Assembly (NCBI GenBank): GCA_017555925.1
Contig: JAFZFL010000058.1
Coordinates: 1 to 19,481, forward strand
Source of the DNA: Bacteroidales bacterium
Lineage (GTDB): Bacteria; Bacteroidota; Bacteroidia; Bacteroidales; UBA932
DNA length: 19,481 nucleotides
Reading direction: 5' to 3'
Of this stretch, positions 1 to 8,214 are shown one piece after another. The notes below the pieces were generated by a model. It ran no database searches. It was not told where the DNA came from and was given only the letters and a program-made list of their open reading frames with translations. A program made the position numbers and the translations under genes. Within the stretch, counting starts at the first letter, position 1; each line of letters starts with the position of its first letter.

Positions 1-91
1 CATTGGCTCTCTCTGATACATGCAGTAATAACAATAATGTTCCACACAGAATAATTGTAGATTTAAAATGAGTAAAGGAAGATAATCTCAT
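1..91 (-). CDS. Partial CDS: N-terminus of an exported protein, function unknown
   Basis: Reading leftward from an ATG at 91-89, 30 codons stay open to the window edge. The peptide has a short charged start (MRLSSFTHFK) followed by a hydrophobic run (STIILCGTLLLLLHV), which looks like a signal peptide or membrane anchor. The cysteine lies inside the hydrophobic run, so a lipobox is not obvious. The start lies only 10 bases beyond the rnz stop codon, so the gene is probably the third member of the rpsA-rnz transcript. Nothing of the mature protein is visible, and no function can be given. The reading frame is seen directly; that it is a real gene is inferred from spacing, strand and the signal-like composition. 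Confidence 0.6.
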   Translation of the reverse strand, partial: MRLSSFTHFKSTIILCGTLLLLLHVSERAN

Positions 92-101
92 ATATATTGA
101 A

Positions 102-1040
102 TTATTTTTCTTGTTTATACTTCCGTAACGGTATATCAAAATTTGCGCCCTCTTTTGCAGGATATGTCTGGGGAAAAATTGATCTTGCCTGTTCAACCAA
201 TGGTTCAATACTCTTGTATCTTGACGAGTAATGGCCAATAACCAATTTTTTCACACCTGCCTGCAAAGCGCATCTGGCAGCATCTGATGAGGTTGAATGG
301 AATGTACTGGAAGCCATATCTTTAAGTTCAATACCATAAGTACCCTCGTGATAGAGAAGATCTGCACCTTTAACCCATTGAGCCAGTTCATCAAATGGAG
401 CTGTATCTGAACAATAAGCAAAGACTCTTGGTTCATAAGGGAGGTAAGTAAATTCATCTGATTTTAAAATCTCCTGAGAAGAACGTACAACGTCTGAACC
501 CTCTTTCAAGCGTGCAATTTCATATAGACTTAATTTATAAGGCTCAATCAAATGTTTATGAATATTTCTTTGAGGCGACTTCTCTTTAAAAAGAAATCCA
601 TAAGTCTCTCCTCTATGCTGGAGAGGAAAAGTATACACCTCAAGGTTTTTCATATCAAGAATCATTTGCGGCTCTTTGCACCTGACTGGCTTATGAACAA
701 TCTCATATTTTATACCCTCTCCAAAATTCTCCTTAAAAAACTCCAAAATAACCTCCATCCTATATGGTGCATAGATGTACAAGGGAGTTGTCCTACCCAT
801 CATTGCCAATGTAGATAGCAAACCAAAGAGACCAAAGATATGGTCTCCATGCAAATGAGATATAAATATGTTATCTATTCTGGCAATTGATACTCCTGCT
901 TTTCTCAACTGCATCTGAGCACCCTCACCGCAGTCTATCAAAAACAAGCGCTCACGAACCGTAAGGATGTGAGCGCTTGGGTATCTATTGGCAGTGGGGA
1001 GGGCCGAAGCCGTCCCCAATGTCATAAAAGAAAATTCCAT
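102..1040 (-). CDS. rnz: Ribonuclease Z (tRNA 3'-end endonuclease)
   Basis: RNase Z is a cytoplasmic zinc-dependent metallo-beta-lactamase-fold enzyme that cuts the 3' trailer from tRNA precursors. The protein is about 312 residues, the usual length of the short bacterial form. It starts with the family's FMTLGTASALPT strand. It carries the zinc motif HLHGDH at about residues 62-67, then PLQHR, the SDT aspartate, the HEGTY segment and the late GHYSSRYKS histidine motif, all in family order. I chose the ATG at 1040: the frame also has a TTG at 1043, but ATG fits the family N-terminus (MEFSFMTLGT). The gene begins three bases after the rpsA stop, in the same reading frame, with no promoter between them, so it is almost certainly co-transcribed and perhaps translationally coupled with rpsA. 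Confidence 0.96.
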   Translation of the reverse strand: MEFSFMTLGTASALPTANRYPSAHILTVRERLFLIDCGEGAQMQLRKAGVSIARIDNIFISHLHGDHIFGLFGLLSTLAMMGRTTPLYIYAPYRMEVILEFFKENFGEGIKYEIVHKPVRCKEPQMILDMKNLEVYTFPLQHRGETYGFLFKEKSPQRNIHKHLIEPYKLSLYEIARLKEGSDVVRSSQEILKSDEFTYLPYEPRVFAYCSDTAPFDELAQWVKGADLLYHEGTYGIELKDMASSTFHSTSSDAARCALQAGVKKLVIGHYSSRYKSIEPLVEQARSIFPQTYPAKEGANFDIPLRKYKQEK

Positions 1041-1043
1041 CAA

Positions 1044-2951
1044 TTATTTTGAAGATTTCTCCATTGAATCTTTAAGTGCAGCAAGCTCACTGATATCGCC
1101 TAGAGTGGTTTTCTCAATGTTAGCTTTAATCTTTTTAACTGCCTTTTGAGTTGACTCATCCTCTGCTGCTTTCTCTTTGTTCTCTTTTACTTCAACCTCT
1201 TTCTTAACATCCTCTGCTATTCTAGAGTGTGAAAGAACAATCTTCTTGTTAGATTTATTGAACTCAATTACTTTGAACTCCAATTTCTCCTCAGCTTTAG
1301 CTGTTGTACCATCCTCTTTGGTTAGAGATTTAGCAGGAGCAAAACCCTCAATACCATACTCAAGAGCTACAGTAGCACCTTTGTCATTGAATGAAGTGAT
1401 TGTACCCTCGTGAACTGAACCTACAGTGAAGATAGTCTCAAATACATCCCAAGGATTCTCCTCAAGTTGTTTGTGGCCAAGGCTCAAACGTCTGTTCTCT
1501 TGATCTATCTCAAGAACAACAACCTCTAGAGTCTCGCCAATTGAAGTGAACTCAGACGGATGTTTTACTTTCTTTGTCCAAGAAAGGTCGCTGATGTGTA
1601 CTAGGCCATCAACACCCTCCTCTAGCTCAACAAACACACCAAAGTTAGTGAAGTTTCTAACAATAGCGCTATGTTTTGAACCAGCAGGATATTTCTCAAC
1701 GATAGTAGCCCAAGGATCAGCTTTCAACTGTTTGATACCAAGAGACATCTTTCTCTCCTCTCTGTCAAGAGTAAGGATACAAGCCTCTACCTCATCACCT
1801 ACTTTCAAGAAGTCTTGAGCGCTTCTTAGGTGAGATGACCAAGACATCTCTGAAACGTGGATAAGACCCTCTACGCCAGGTTGGATCTCAATGAATGCAC
1901 CATAATCTGCAAGAACAACTACTTTACCTTTAACTTTGTCACCAACATTCAAGTTAGCATCCAAAGCATCCCAAGGATGTGAAGTAAGCTGTTTTAGACC
2001 CAAAGCGATACGTTTCTTAGTATCATCAAAATCAAGGATAACAACATTTATCTTCTCGTCAAGTTTAACAACCTCCTCTGGATGGTTGATTCTGCCCCAT
2101 GACAAGTCAGTAATGTGGATAAGACCGTCAACACCACCAAGGTCGATGAATACACCGTAAGAAGTAATGTTCTTAACTGTTCCCTCAAGAACCTGACCTT
2201 TCTCAAGTTTGCCGATGATGTCAGCTTTTTGAGCCTCAAGCTCAGCCTCAATAAGAGCTTTGTGAGAAACAACAACATTACGGAACTCGTGGTTGATTTT
2301 AACAATCTTGAACTCCATTGTCTTGTTAACGAAAATATCGTAATCACGGATAGGTTTAACGTCAATTTGTGAACCTGGCAAGAATGCCTCAATTCCAAAT
2401 ACGTCTACAATCATACCACCCTTAGTGCGGCATTTGATGTAACCCTTAACGATCTCATCTTTATCGAATGCCTCATTAACTCTATCCCAAGAACGGAATG
2501 AACGTGCTTTCTTGTGTGAAAGGATAAGTTGGCCTTTTTTGTCCTCAGCGTTCTCAACGTAAACCTCTACTTTCTCGCCTACTGCCAACTCAGGATTATA
2601 TCTGAACTCGCTAATTGCAATGATACCCTCGCTCTTGTAACCAATGTTAACTAGAACCTCTCTTTTGTTGATTGCTACAACAGTACCCTCAACAACCTCG
2701 TTCTCAATTACAGTAGAAAGTGTCTGGCTGTATTTCTCAGCTACTTCCTCTTTAGATACACCATACTCTGCACCGCTCTCAAAAGCATCCCAGTCAAATT
2801 TGTCAACTGCTACAGAAGCATTGCTTTTACGTTTTTTTGTTGTGTCTACAATCGCAGGAGCCTCCTCTACAAAAGCCTCCATAGACTCTTCTTTGCGCAC
2901 TGAAGCTACTACAGGCTCCTCTGCGTCAATCATTTGTTTTTCTTTACTCAT
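1044..2951 (-). CDS. rpsA: 30S ribosomal protein S1
   Basis: S1 is the largest small-subunit ribosomal protein; it binds mRNA and helps it load onto the 30S subunit, which matters in a group that largely lacks Shine-Dalgarno sites. The 635-residue protein has an acidic, lysine-rich N-terminal extension (about 1-80) and six S1 RNA-binding repeats at roughly 84-148, 166-232, 250-322, 336-409, 421-496 and 509-577. Repeats 3-5 are the most canonical, with G-V/A-F-I/V-x-L/I...G-x-x-G-L-I/V-H-I/V-S/T cores. A charged Lys/Glu tail follows. The ATG at 2951 is preceded by an A/T-rich leader, and a good Bacteroidota promoter lies about 64 bases upstream. rnz follows directly. Confidence 0.98.
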   Translation of the reverse strand: MSKEKQMIDAEEPVVASVRKEESMEAFVEEAPAIVDTTKKRKSNASVAVDKFDWDAFESGAEYGVSKEEVAEKYSQTLSTVIENEVVEGTVVAINKREVLVNIGYKSEGIIAISEFRYNPELAVGEKVEVYVENAEDKKGQLILSHKKARSFRSWDRVNEAFDKDEIVKGYIKCRTKGGMIVDVFGIEAFLPGSQIDVKPIRDYDIFVNKTMEFKIVKINHEFRNVVVSHKALIEAELEAQKADIIGKLEKGQVLEGTVKNITSYGVFIDLGGVDGLIHITDLSWGRINHPEEVVKLDEKINVVILDFDDTKKRIALGLKQLTSHPWDALDANLNVGDKVKGKVVVLADYGAFIEIQPGVEGLIHVSEMSWSSHLRSAQDFLKVGDEVEACILTLDREERKMSLGIKQLKADPWATIVEKYPAGSKHSAIVRNFTNFGVFVELEEGVDGLVHISDLSWTKKVKHPSEFTSIGETLEVVVLEIDQENRRLSLGHKQLEENPWDVFETIFTVGSVHEGTITSFNDKGATVALEYGIEGFAPAKSLTKEDGTTAKAEEKLEFKVIEFNKSNKKIVLSHSRIAEDVKKEVEVKENKEKAAEDESTQKAVKKIKANIEKTTLGDISELAALKDSMEKSSK

Positions 2952-3014
2952 TGTTTAATTTGTTAAAAATAAGTGGGTTAAACATTATTTATAGTCTCAA
3001 AATTTTTGAGTGCG

Positions 3015-3046
3015 CGAAAGTAGTGATTATTGAGCAGTTATCCAAA
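3015..3046 (-). promoter_or_regulatory. Promoter of rpsA-rnz (-33/-7 type)
   Basis: On the minus strand a TTTG box (3046-3043) is separated by exactly 20 bases from TACTTTCG (3022-3015), a 7 of 8 match to the Bacteroidota -7 consensus TAnnTTTG. Transcription would start around 3008, giving an rpsA leader of roughly 55-60 bases rich in A and T. The match is visible in the sequence; promoter use is inferred. Confidence 0.7.
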
Positions 3047-3079
3047 TAATTACGATATTTTTATATACAATTTTATGTA

Positions 3080-3087
3080 TATATTTG
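3080..3087 (+). promoter_or_regulatory. Candidate -7 element for the POT transporter gene
   Basis: TATATTTG fits the Bacteroidota -7 consensus TAnnTTTG perfectly and lies 46 bases before the transporter ATG. No convincing TTTG occurs 19-21 bases upstream, where the sequence is an A/T run. The element diverges from the rpsA promoter, with the two core regions only about 34 bases apart. Confidence 0.5.
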
Positions 3088-3133
3088 CATTCCATCAAGA
3101 AAAGCATAAAAAACAGCATTCAATATACGGATT

Positions 3134-4432
3134 ATGAGAAATAAAGGATTTGAGAAAAACTTTTGGGTTGCAATTATAATGGAGTTTTTTGAAAGGGGTG
3201 CCTATTATGGCGTTCTGTCAATTCTCTCTGTCTACCTTGTAATTAGCGGTGAAGAGGGTGGTTTGGGCTTCTCCAAAGCACAGGCAGGTACAATTATGGG
3301 CACAATACAGCCTCTGCTCTATTTCTTGCCCATTATTGCAGGCGGTATTGCAGACCGCTTCGGATACAGAAGAATATTGTTTTTTGCTTTTACTTGCATA
3401 ACAGGAGGTTATTTCCTTACAGCAATTACCCAATCATATATTCCGGTTTTTGCCTCGCTGCTGCTTATGGCTGTTGGAGCAGGCTTCTTCAAACCGGTTA
3501 TATCTGGAACAATAGCAAAATCCACTACCGAAGAGAACTCAACACTTGGATTTGGAATCTTCTACTGGTCAATTAACCTTGGTGCCTTTCTTGTTCCTTT
3601 GATTCTTATACCGATACTTAAGGCAAACGGATACAACAACATATTCTATATGGCTGCCACTGTGGGATGTATTCTTATGCTAATAAACACCTTTATATAC
3701 AAGGAGCCAAAAGCAAATATTGAGATTCAAAAGAAACTGAGCGGAGAATCTTTGGGTCAGAGCCTGAAGAAACTCTTTGTTGGAATAGTTGAAGTGCTTA
3801 AAGATGGAAAATTCATTCTGCTAATTTTCTTGTATTCGGGTTTCTGGATTCTATACTTCCAAATGTATGGCACAGTGCTGTGGTACTTGAAAGAGCATGT
3901 AGATATGACTCCTGTAAATAGTGCAGTAAACTCATTCCTTTCAATGTTTGTCTCTGATCCAAACTGGAAATTTGACACCGAACACGTAACAGTAATAAAC
4001 GCCGGAGTAATAATCTGTCTTCAGCTTATAGTGTCAAAAATTGTACAGAAATGGCCAGCCCTACCAACTATGATAATGGGAATTGGCTGTGGTACTCTTG
4101 GTATGTTCATATTGAGTCTTGGAAGCACACCATGGATATTCATTGCAGGGCTTATAATATTTACATTGGGTGAAATGACAACACATCCAAAATTCCTGTC
4201 ATATATAGGTATTATTGCTCCTCCCGACAAAAAGGCTCTCTACATGGGCTACTCGTTCCTTTATGGAGTAATTGGAAGTTCAATTGGCTCATTCCTTGGA
4301 GCAAGCCTTTACCAGAAAATAGTGGAGCAGATGAACCAACCTCAGCTTCTATGGCTAATTTTCAGCTGTATAGGAGTAATAAGCATTGTGGGATTGCTAA
4401 TATACAACAAGGTTGTGAATAAAAAGAAATAA
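3134..4432 (+). CDS. POT/PTR-family proton-coupled oligopeptide transporter (MFS)
   Basis: This is a polytopic inner-membrane protein of 432 residues with about 12 hydrophobic segments. It carries the peptide-transporter signature ExxERxxYY (E17, E20, R21, Y24, Y25), the MFS loop motif GGIADRFGYRR at about 70-80, GAGFFKP at about 115-121, and the second PTR signature FYWSINLG at 143-150. POT proteins import di- and tripeptides with protons, using the ExxER motif for coupling. The hydrophilic loop at about 192-215 separates the two six-helix halves. It stands alone on the plus strand, diverging from rpsA and followed by a strong hairpin terminator. Exact substrate cannot be read from sequence; some Bacteroidota members of the family are annotated only as MFS transporters. 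Confidence 0.88.
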   Translation: MRNKGFEKNFWVAIIMEFFERGAYYGVLSILSVYLVISGEEGGLGFSKAQAGTIMGTIQPLLYFLPIIAGGIADRFGYRRILFFAFTCITGGYFLTAITQSYIPVFASLLLMAVGAGFFKPVISGTIAKSTTEENSTLGFGIFYWSINLGAFLVPLILIPILKANGYNNIFYMAATVGCILMLINTFIYKEPKANIEIQKKLSGESLGQSLKKLFVGIVEVLKDGKFILLIFLYSGFWILYFQMYGTVLWYLKEHVDMTPVNSAVNSFLSMFVSDPNWKFDTEHVTVINAGVIICLQLIVSKIVQKWPALPTMIMGIGCGTLGMFILSLGSTPWIFIAGLIIFTLGEMTTHPKFLSYIGIIAPPDKKALYMGYSFLYGVIGSSIGSFLGASLYQKIVEQMNQPQLLWLIFSCIGVISIVGLLIYNKVVNKKK

Positions 4433-4473
4433 CTGCCGATCCAAAATAAATTGTTGCTTTGAAATATATAAAA

Positions 4474-4516
4474 ATCCCCTGTCAGATTTTAATTGGTTAT
4501 GGTTCTGACAGGGGAT
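4474..4516. terminator. Bidirectional intrinsic terminator between convergent genes
   Basis: A perfect 13-bp inverted repeat (ATCCCCTGTCAGA at 4474-4486, TCTGACAGGGGAT at 4504-4516) encloses a 17-base loop. It sits between the ends of the plus-strand transporter (4432) and the minus-strand lipoprotein gene (4534). Read on the minus strand the hairpin is followed by TTTTTATATATTTC, a good terminator tail. On the plus strand the tail is only AATCTATTATA, so it is stronger for the minus-strand gene. Confidence 0.88.
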
Positions 4517-4533
4517 AATCTATTATATGAGTC

Positions 4534-6405
4534 TTATTCACGAACACACCTCACAGAGAATCCTTTTCCCGGATTATTATGATAATCTGGACTAACATAA
4601 TTATCTGTATTAAAGAATGGAGCAAACGCAATGTAGTTTAAGGATGGATGATATGCCGAAGCCCATAAAGAACCATTTGTACCCACACTCTTCAGCTTGA
4701 CAGTTTCACAATCTCTATATCCTGACGCCGGATACCAGGCTAATGTACCATCTGCTAACTCCCAATAGATACCTTTATTAATACTATCACTATTTGACGA
4801 TATATATGACAAATCCCAAAGTCCACCCTCGCCACCTTTAGGAACCTTATAACCTAAAGGACAAGGGTCATATACTGTCTTCTCAGAATCCTTCCATCTA
4901 TCCATATGAGAAGGGTCTCCAATACCTACACCCTCGCACCAATCATAAAACCATAAATATGTCATTGGATTAGACACGGAAAAATCTATAGACTTCATAC
5001 CTCCATAAGTAGACCAACTGCCTGTAGAAACCGCCAAGATGCACTCAGAAATTGAACTTGCCCCCATAAACGGATCTTTTCTTCCCCATTGGTAAAGAAG
5101 GCCCAATGCTCCAACATCACCAGGGGTGGCAGAAGTTGCTCCAAGGTTGCGGTCCATCATTGTACCAGTGTTGTTGGCATATACCTGATCTGTCCAACCC
5201 TCAGTTGAACACCAGATATGCCAAGACCATAAGATAACTCCATTATCATCCTTAACTGCAATTGAGGCATTTCCATTCATAAAGGTTGCTGGGGTAGAAA
5301 ATGTCACATACCCATCTGAGTATGAAACAGATTCTATGATATCTCCGACCTCAGGTGCTGTTGATGTTCCAAATGACTCCCATAATACCACCGCACTGTT
5401 AACTGAACCAACAGATGTTGTACTGTTGCCCTTAACTGCCTTGAATTTATAAGTTCCAGACTCAGATACCAGATAGCAGTTTGCTGTTCCATCTTTGGAA
5501 AGATCAGGTGTTGATGGTTCAGGTTCAACCACTGGTTGCTTGTAGGTTATTACAGGGAAAGAAAGCAGATTTGATCTTGTAACGGTATTTGATGACCTGT
5601 TGTTATATGTTTTGCTCTTACCATCTGTATCGGTAACGGTTATTTTCATTCCTGAAGCAAATGTTACAGGAGGAACAGATATGATAAATGTAACAGGCAT
5701 TGTTTCATCAAGCTGAACACCATCTCCGCAATCCAATGTAACAGACTTGGTTGCCTGCTCTGCATCCATAGTTACAGATGGAACACTTCCGTCTGCATAT
5801 CCTACAACGGCAGCTTTGCCACTTATAAGTTCACTGCCCAAACCCTCAAGTGTGATTGATTTTATACTGTTCACTCCCTTGAATTGAAGTTTTACACCTC
5901 CGCAAACATTCTTGAATGTAAGCTGGTTTGAAGATGATACAGCTACCATTGGGAATGCTCCGTTTGCAAAGGAGTTCTCTGAATAGATCTGAGTTTGAGC
6001 AAGTACAACATCCAACCTATATGACTGTGCCGGAGTATTGTTATCATTCTTTGCACACAACACATCTGCCGAGTATGGATAGAATACAACATTATGGTCC
6101 AATTCCTCAGCCTCTCCATTATCACCGGCGCTCTCATCAACCGGACTGAATCCGCCTGTTGTTGTACCAACAAACTGCTCCATTATCTGATACCTGCTGC
6201 CAAGTGTGGTTTTCATAAAGGCCACAATCTGGTCTTCATCTGACCATAACACATTATTGTTATCATCCATTATGGTTTTTGTAACCCCAAAGGATTCAAT
6301 TGATGCAAAAATATCATAATCTGTAACATTCTCCATTGAGGGAGATTCAATTTTTTGGCAAGAAAATAGAGTTAAAACAAATAAGAACAAAGAAAATCTC
6401 TTCAT
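4534..6405 (-). CDS. Fimbrillin-type surface lipoprotein with C-terminal FISUMP-like domain
   Basis: This 623-residue protein begins with a lipoprotein signal peptide ending in the lipobox LFSC (Cys16). Residues about 25-290 resemble the N-terminal part of Bacteroidales fimbrillin-family proteins: a TKTIMDD...VLWSDEDQIVAF segment, then beta-strand-rich sequence including KNVCGGVKLQFKG and ITLEGL. A proline-rich linker (PVVEPEPSTPDLS, about 291-303) leads to a second module with MDRNLGAT, LLYQWGRKDPF and DPCPLGYKVP, typical of the Fibrobacter succinogenes major paralogous domain, ending in GFSVRCVRE. It is likely exported and outer-membrane anchored, perhaps a minor pilus or adhesin subunit. 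No acidic export signal is obvious after Cys16 (QKIES), so surface exposure is uncertain. It is a single gene with its own terminator. Ligand unknown. Confidence 0.8.
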   Translation of the reverse strand: MKRFSLFLFVLTLFSCQKIESPSMENVTDYDIFASIESFGVTKTIMDDNNNVLWSDEDQIVAFMKTTLGSRYQIMEQFVGTTTGGFSPVDESAGDNGEAEELDHNVVFYPYSADVLCAKNDNNTPAQSYRLDVVLAQTQIYSENSFANGAFPMVAVSSSNQLTFKNVCGGVKLQFKGVNSIKSITLEGLGSELISGKAAVVGYADGSVPSVTMDAEQATKSVTLDCGDGVQLDETMPVTFIISVPPVTFASGMKITVTDTDGKSKTYNNRSSNTVTRSNLLSFPVITYKQPVVEPEPSTPDLSKDGTANCYLVSESGTYKFKAVKGNSTTSVGSVNSAVVLWESFGTSTAPEVGDIIESVSYSDGYVTFSTPATFMNGNASIAVKDDNGVILWSWHIWCSTEGWTDQVYANNTGTMMDRNLGATSATPGDVGALGLLYQWGRKDPFMGASSISECILAVSTGSWSTYGGMKSIDFSVSNPMTYLWFYDWCEGVGIGDPSHMDRWKDSEKTVYDPCPLGYKVPKGGEGGLWDLSYISSNSDSINKGIYWELADGTLAWYPASGYRDCETVKLKSVGTNGSLWASAYHPSLNYIAFAPFFNTDNYVSPDYHNNPGKGFSVRCVRE

Positions 6406-6412
6406 AACAAAA

Positions 6413-6425
6413 ATAGATAATCTAT
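6413..6425. repeat. Perfect 13-base palindrome just upstream of the lipoprotein gene
   Basis: ATAGAT-A-ATCTAT is a perfect inverted repeat with a single central base, ending 8 bases before the lipoprotein ATG on the minus strand. It could be an operator half-site pair or a small RNA hairpin at the translation start. A TAnnTTTG match (6408-6415) overlaps it but lies too close to the ATG to be an ordinary promoter. No consensus promoter was found in 6406-6508. Confidence 0.35.
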
Positions 6426-6508
6426 CACTGGAAGCAGTATAGAAATTTTTATTATAATAAGCTCAGATTAATATAACACATCCAATTAATACAACAGCAT
6501 CAGACTAA

Positions 6509-7456
6509 TTATAACACCTTCCTTTTACGGAAAAGAAACGATGCTACAATTACAGAAAATAACATTATACCCAGTACAATGAAAAAATCAGAAAGATTAC
6601 CAAGTAATGGAAGATTGACATTCATTCCAAAGATACCGGAAATTAGTGTTGGGGGCATAAATAGCAACGATACAAATGTCAGAATCTTCATAATTTTGTT
6701 CTGGTCGAGGTTAATAAGACCCAACACTGTATTCTGAAGATACTCCAATCTCTCAAAACTGAAATTCGTATGGTTTAAAAGAGAAGAAATATCCTTTAGT
6801 ACAACTGTAAGTTTTGTATGTACATCCCTCGGGAACTTGTCACTCTTAAGAATTGCCGAAATCATTCTCTGTTTATCAATCACATTCTCTCTAACCAACA
6901 TGGTATTCTCCTGCAACTGATTGATATCCAAAAGGAACTCCTCATTAACATTCTCACCAACGCTAACCCTCTTGCTGAATTGGGCAATCTCCTTACTCAT
7001 CAGCTCAATCATATCGGCATCAAGGTCAATACGGTTCTCCAAAATTGCAACAAGGATATGGTAGCCGGTAGGATACAATTTTGAAGAGAGCTGGACTCTG
7101 CGCTGCATATCAGTAAAGGTTCTTAGAGGAACCTGACGGATAGTTACAAGAATACTCTCAGAGATAATGAAAGAAACAGTCTCCATAGAGTAATCATCAG
7201 GACCAGGAATAAGGAAGTTGGTATTTGCAAAGATTGTAGTCTCTGTCTCTGAATATCTCGATGAACTCTCAATCTCTTCGGCCTGCGCCCTGCTCTGAAG
7301 TGTAGTTTCAAGGAACTCCTCTACAGACCTCTTCTCCTCCCCCGTAGGCTCAAAAAGATCAATCCAAAGGACATCATCCCAACCCAAATCATTCAAAAGT
7401 GCCATCTCATTGGATGGTAGAACTTGTCCCTTGGACTTGTAGAAAATCTCAATCAT
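6509..7456 (-). CDS. corA: CorA-family magnesium/cobalt transport protein
   Basis: CorA is a homopentameric inner-membrane channel for Mg2+ (also Co2+ and Ni2+). The 315-residue protein has the family layout: a long acidic cytoplasmic part (about 1-255) rich in charged alpha-helices, then two C-terminal membrane helices (about 258-277 and 290-309) and a basic tail FRKRKVL. The signature GMN (277-279) ends the first membrane helix and forms the selectivity filter. The residue before it is Phe rather than the common Tyr, and the loop after it (VNLPLLGNLSDF) lacks the E. coli MPEL motif, as is common in short CorA-like proteins. The ATG at 7456 follows a 118-base gap after mntP, with a possible promoter. 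Its identity as a CorA-family member is firm; the ion used is inferred. Confidence 0.93.
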   Translation of the reverse strand: MIEIFYKSKGQVLPSNEMALLNDLGWDDVLWIDLFEPTGEEKRSVEEFLETTLQSRAQAEEIESSSRYSETETTIFANTNFLIPGPDDYSMETVSFIISESILVTIRQVPLRTFTDMQRRVQLSSKLYPTGYHILVAILENRIDLDADMIELMSKEIAQFSKRVSVGENVNEEFLLDINQLQENTMLVRENVIDKQRMISAILKSDKFPRDVHTKLTVVLKDISSLLNHTNFSFERLEYLQNTVLGLINLDQNKIMKILTFVSLLFMPPTLISGIFGMNVNLPLLGNLSDFFIVLGIMLFSVIVASFLFRKRKVL

Positions 7457-7525
7457 ATCTGTTCTACTTTAGAAGTTCCTAAATAGCAAAAAGGCACAGA
7501 AGAGCCCAAAGTGCATATATCCTTG

Positions 7526-7533
7526 CAAATATA
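7526..7533 (-). promoter_or_regulatory. Candidate -7 element for corA
   Basis: The minus strand reads TATATTTG followed by C, a perfect TAnnTTTG match about 70 bases before the corA start, between mntP and corA. A matching TTTG about 20 bases upstream is not present, so this is a weak call. If used, corA would have a leader of roughly 60 bases independent of the mntP transcript. Confidence 0.4.
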
Positions 7534-7574
7534 AGTAATTTTTTTTGCTAATGGATATAGAAAAAGGGTAAAAT

Positions 7575-8180
7575 TTAGAAATTAAGATGCTCCAAGATAA
7601 TCTTTACTCCTATAACAACTAAAATGACACCTCCCAAAAGAGATGCTCTTCTTCCAACTATTGCCCCAACTTTGCGTCCGCTCTCCATTCCTATAAAGGA
7701 GGCGATTGCAGTAAAAATGAAGGTAGCGAATGTTACAATTGAGACTTTTGCAAATGATATGTCAACAAGAGCAAGGCTCAACCCGACTGCCACAGCATCA
7801 ATACTCGTTGCTATTGCAAGAACTGTAAGTGTCCTCAGATGTTCAAGATCTACACTGTTATGTTTGTTGCATGCACCATCCTCCCCCGACAGATCTTCAT
7901 CTTCTTTACAGGAAATGTTCTCATAAATCATCTTGCCTCCTATATAGGCAAGAATGAGAAATGCAATCCAATGATCCCACTCCATAATATGATGAGCAAA
8001 TAATGAGCCTGCTGCCCACCCGGCAAAGAGCAAAGCCGCCTGAAAAAAACCAAAGAAGGCCATAATAGAGGCCTTCTTTGATAACTTATTGTTTTTCAAC
8101 GACATTCCTCCACCCAATGATACTGCAAATGTGTCAAAGCACAAACTCACAGCCAATATAATCAATTCAAGAATTGTCAT
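7575..8180 (-). CDS. mntP: MntP manganese efflux pump
   Basis: This 201-residue inner-membrane protein has about six transmembrane segments and the internal duplication of the MntP (former YebN/DUF204) family. Repeat one has SLCFDTFAVSLGGG with Asp16, and repeat two has ATSIDAVAVGLSL with Asp128; these membrane aspartates are the expected metal-binding positions. The G-M-E-S-G-R-K segment near 164-170 is also typical. MntP exports Mn2+ and protects against manganese excess. The central hydrophilic loop (about 88-115) is acidic and contains two cysteines. It starts 34 bases after the symporter gene, so it is probably the last gene of the leftward operon. In that short gap I see no yybP-ykoY riboswitch, which controls mntP in some other bacteria. 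Confidence 0.93.
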   Translation of the reverse strand: MTILELIILAVSLCFDTFAVSLGGGMSLKNNKLSKKASIMAFFGFFQAALLFAGWAAGSLFAHHIMEWDHWIAFLILAYIGGKMIYENISCKEDEDLSGEDGACNKHNSVDLEHLRTLTVLAIATSIDAVAVGLSLALVDISFAKVSIVTFATFIFTAIASFIGMESGRKVGAIVGRRASLLGGVILVVIGVKIILEHLNF

Positions 8181-8214
8181 ATGATTGAAGTGTTTGTAAA
8201 GTCCGTCGGATTAC

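Noticed and set aside
2048..2398. A 116-codon minus-strand frame inside rpsA
   Set aside because: It lies wholly within the S1 repeats in another frame; its Leu/Ser/Arg-rich composition is what a shifted reading of the S1 codons gives.
6408..6415. TATTTTTG (minus strand) as the lipoprotein gene promoter
   Set aside because: It ends 2 bases before the ATG, so the start would fall inside the coding region, and there is no TTTG-like box 20 bases upstream.
7457..7574. A metal-sensing riboswitch before corA
   Set aside because: Only a weak 3-4 bp GGC/GCC pairing is visible and no known magnesium or manganese riboswitch core could be recognised.
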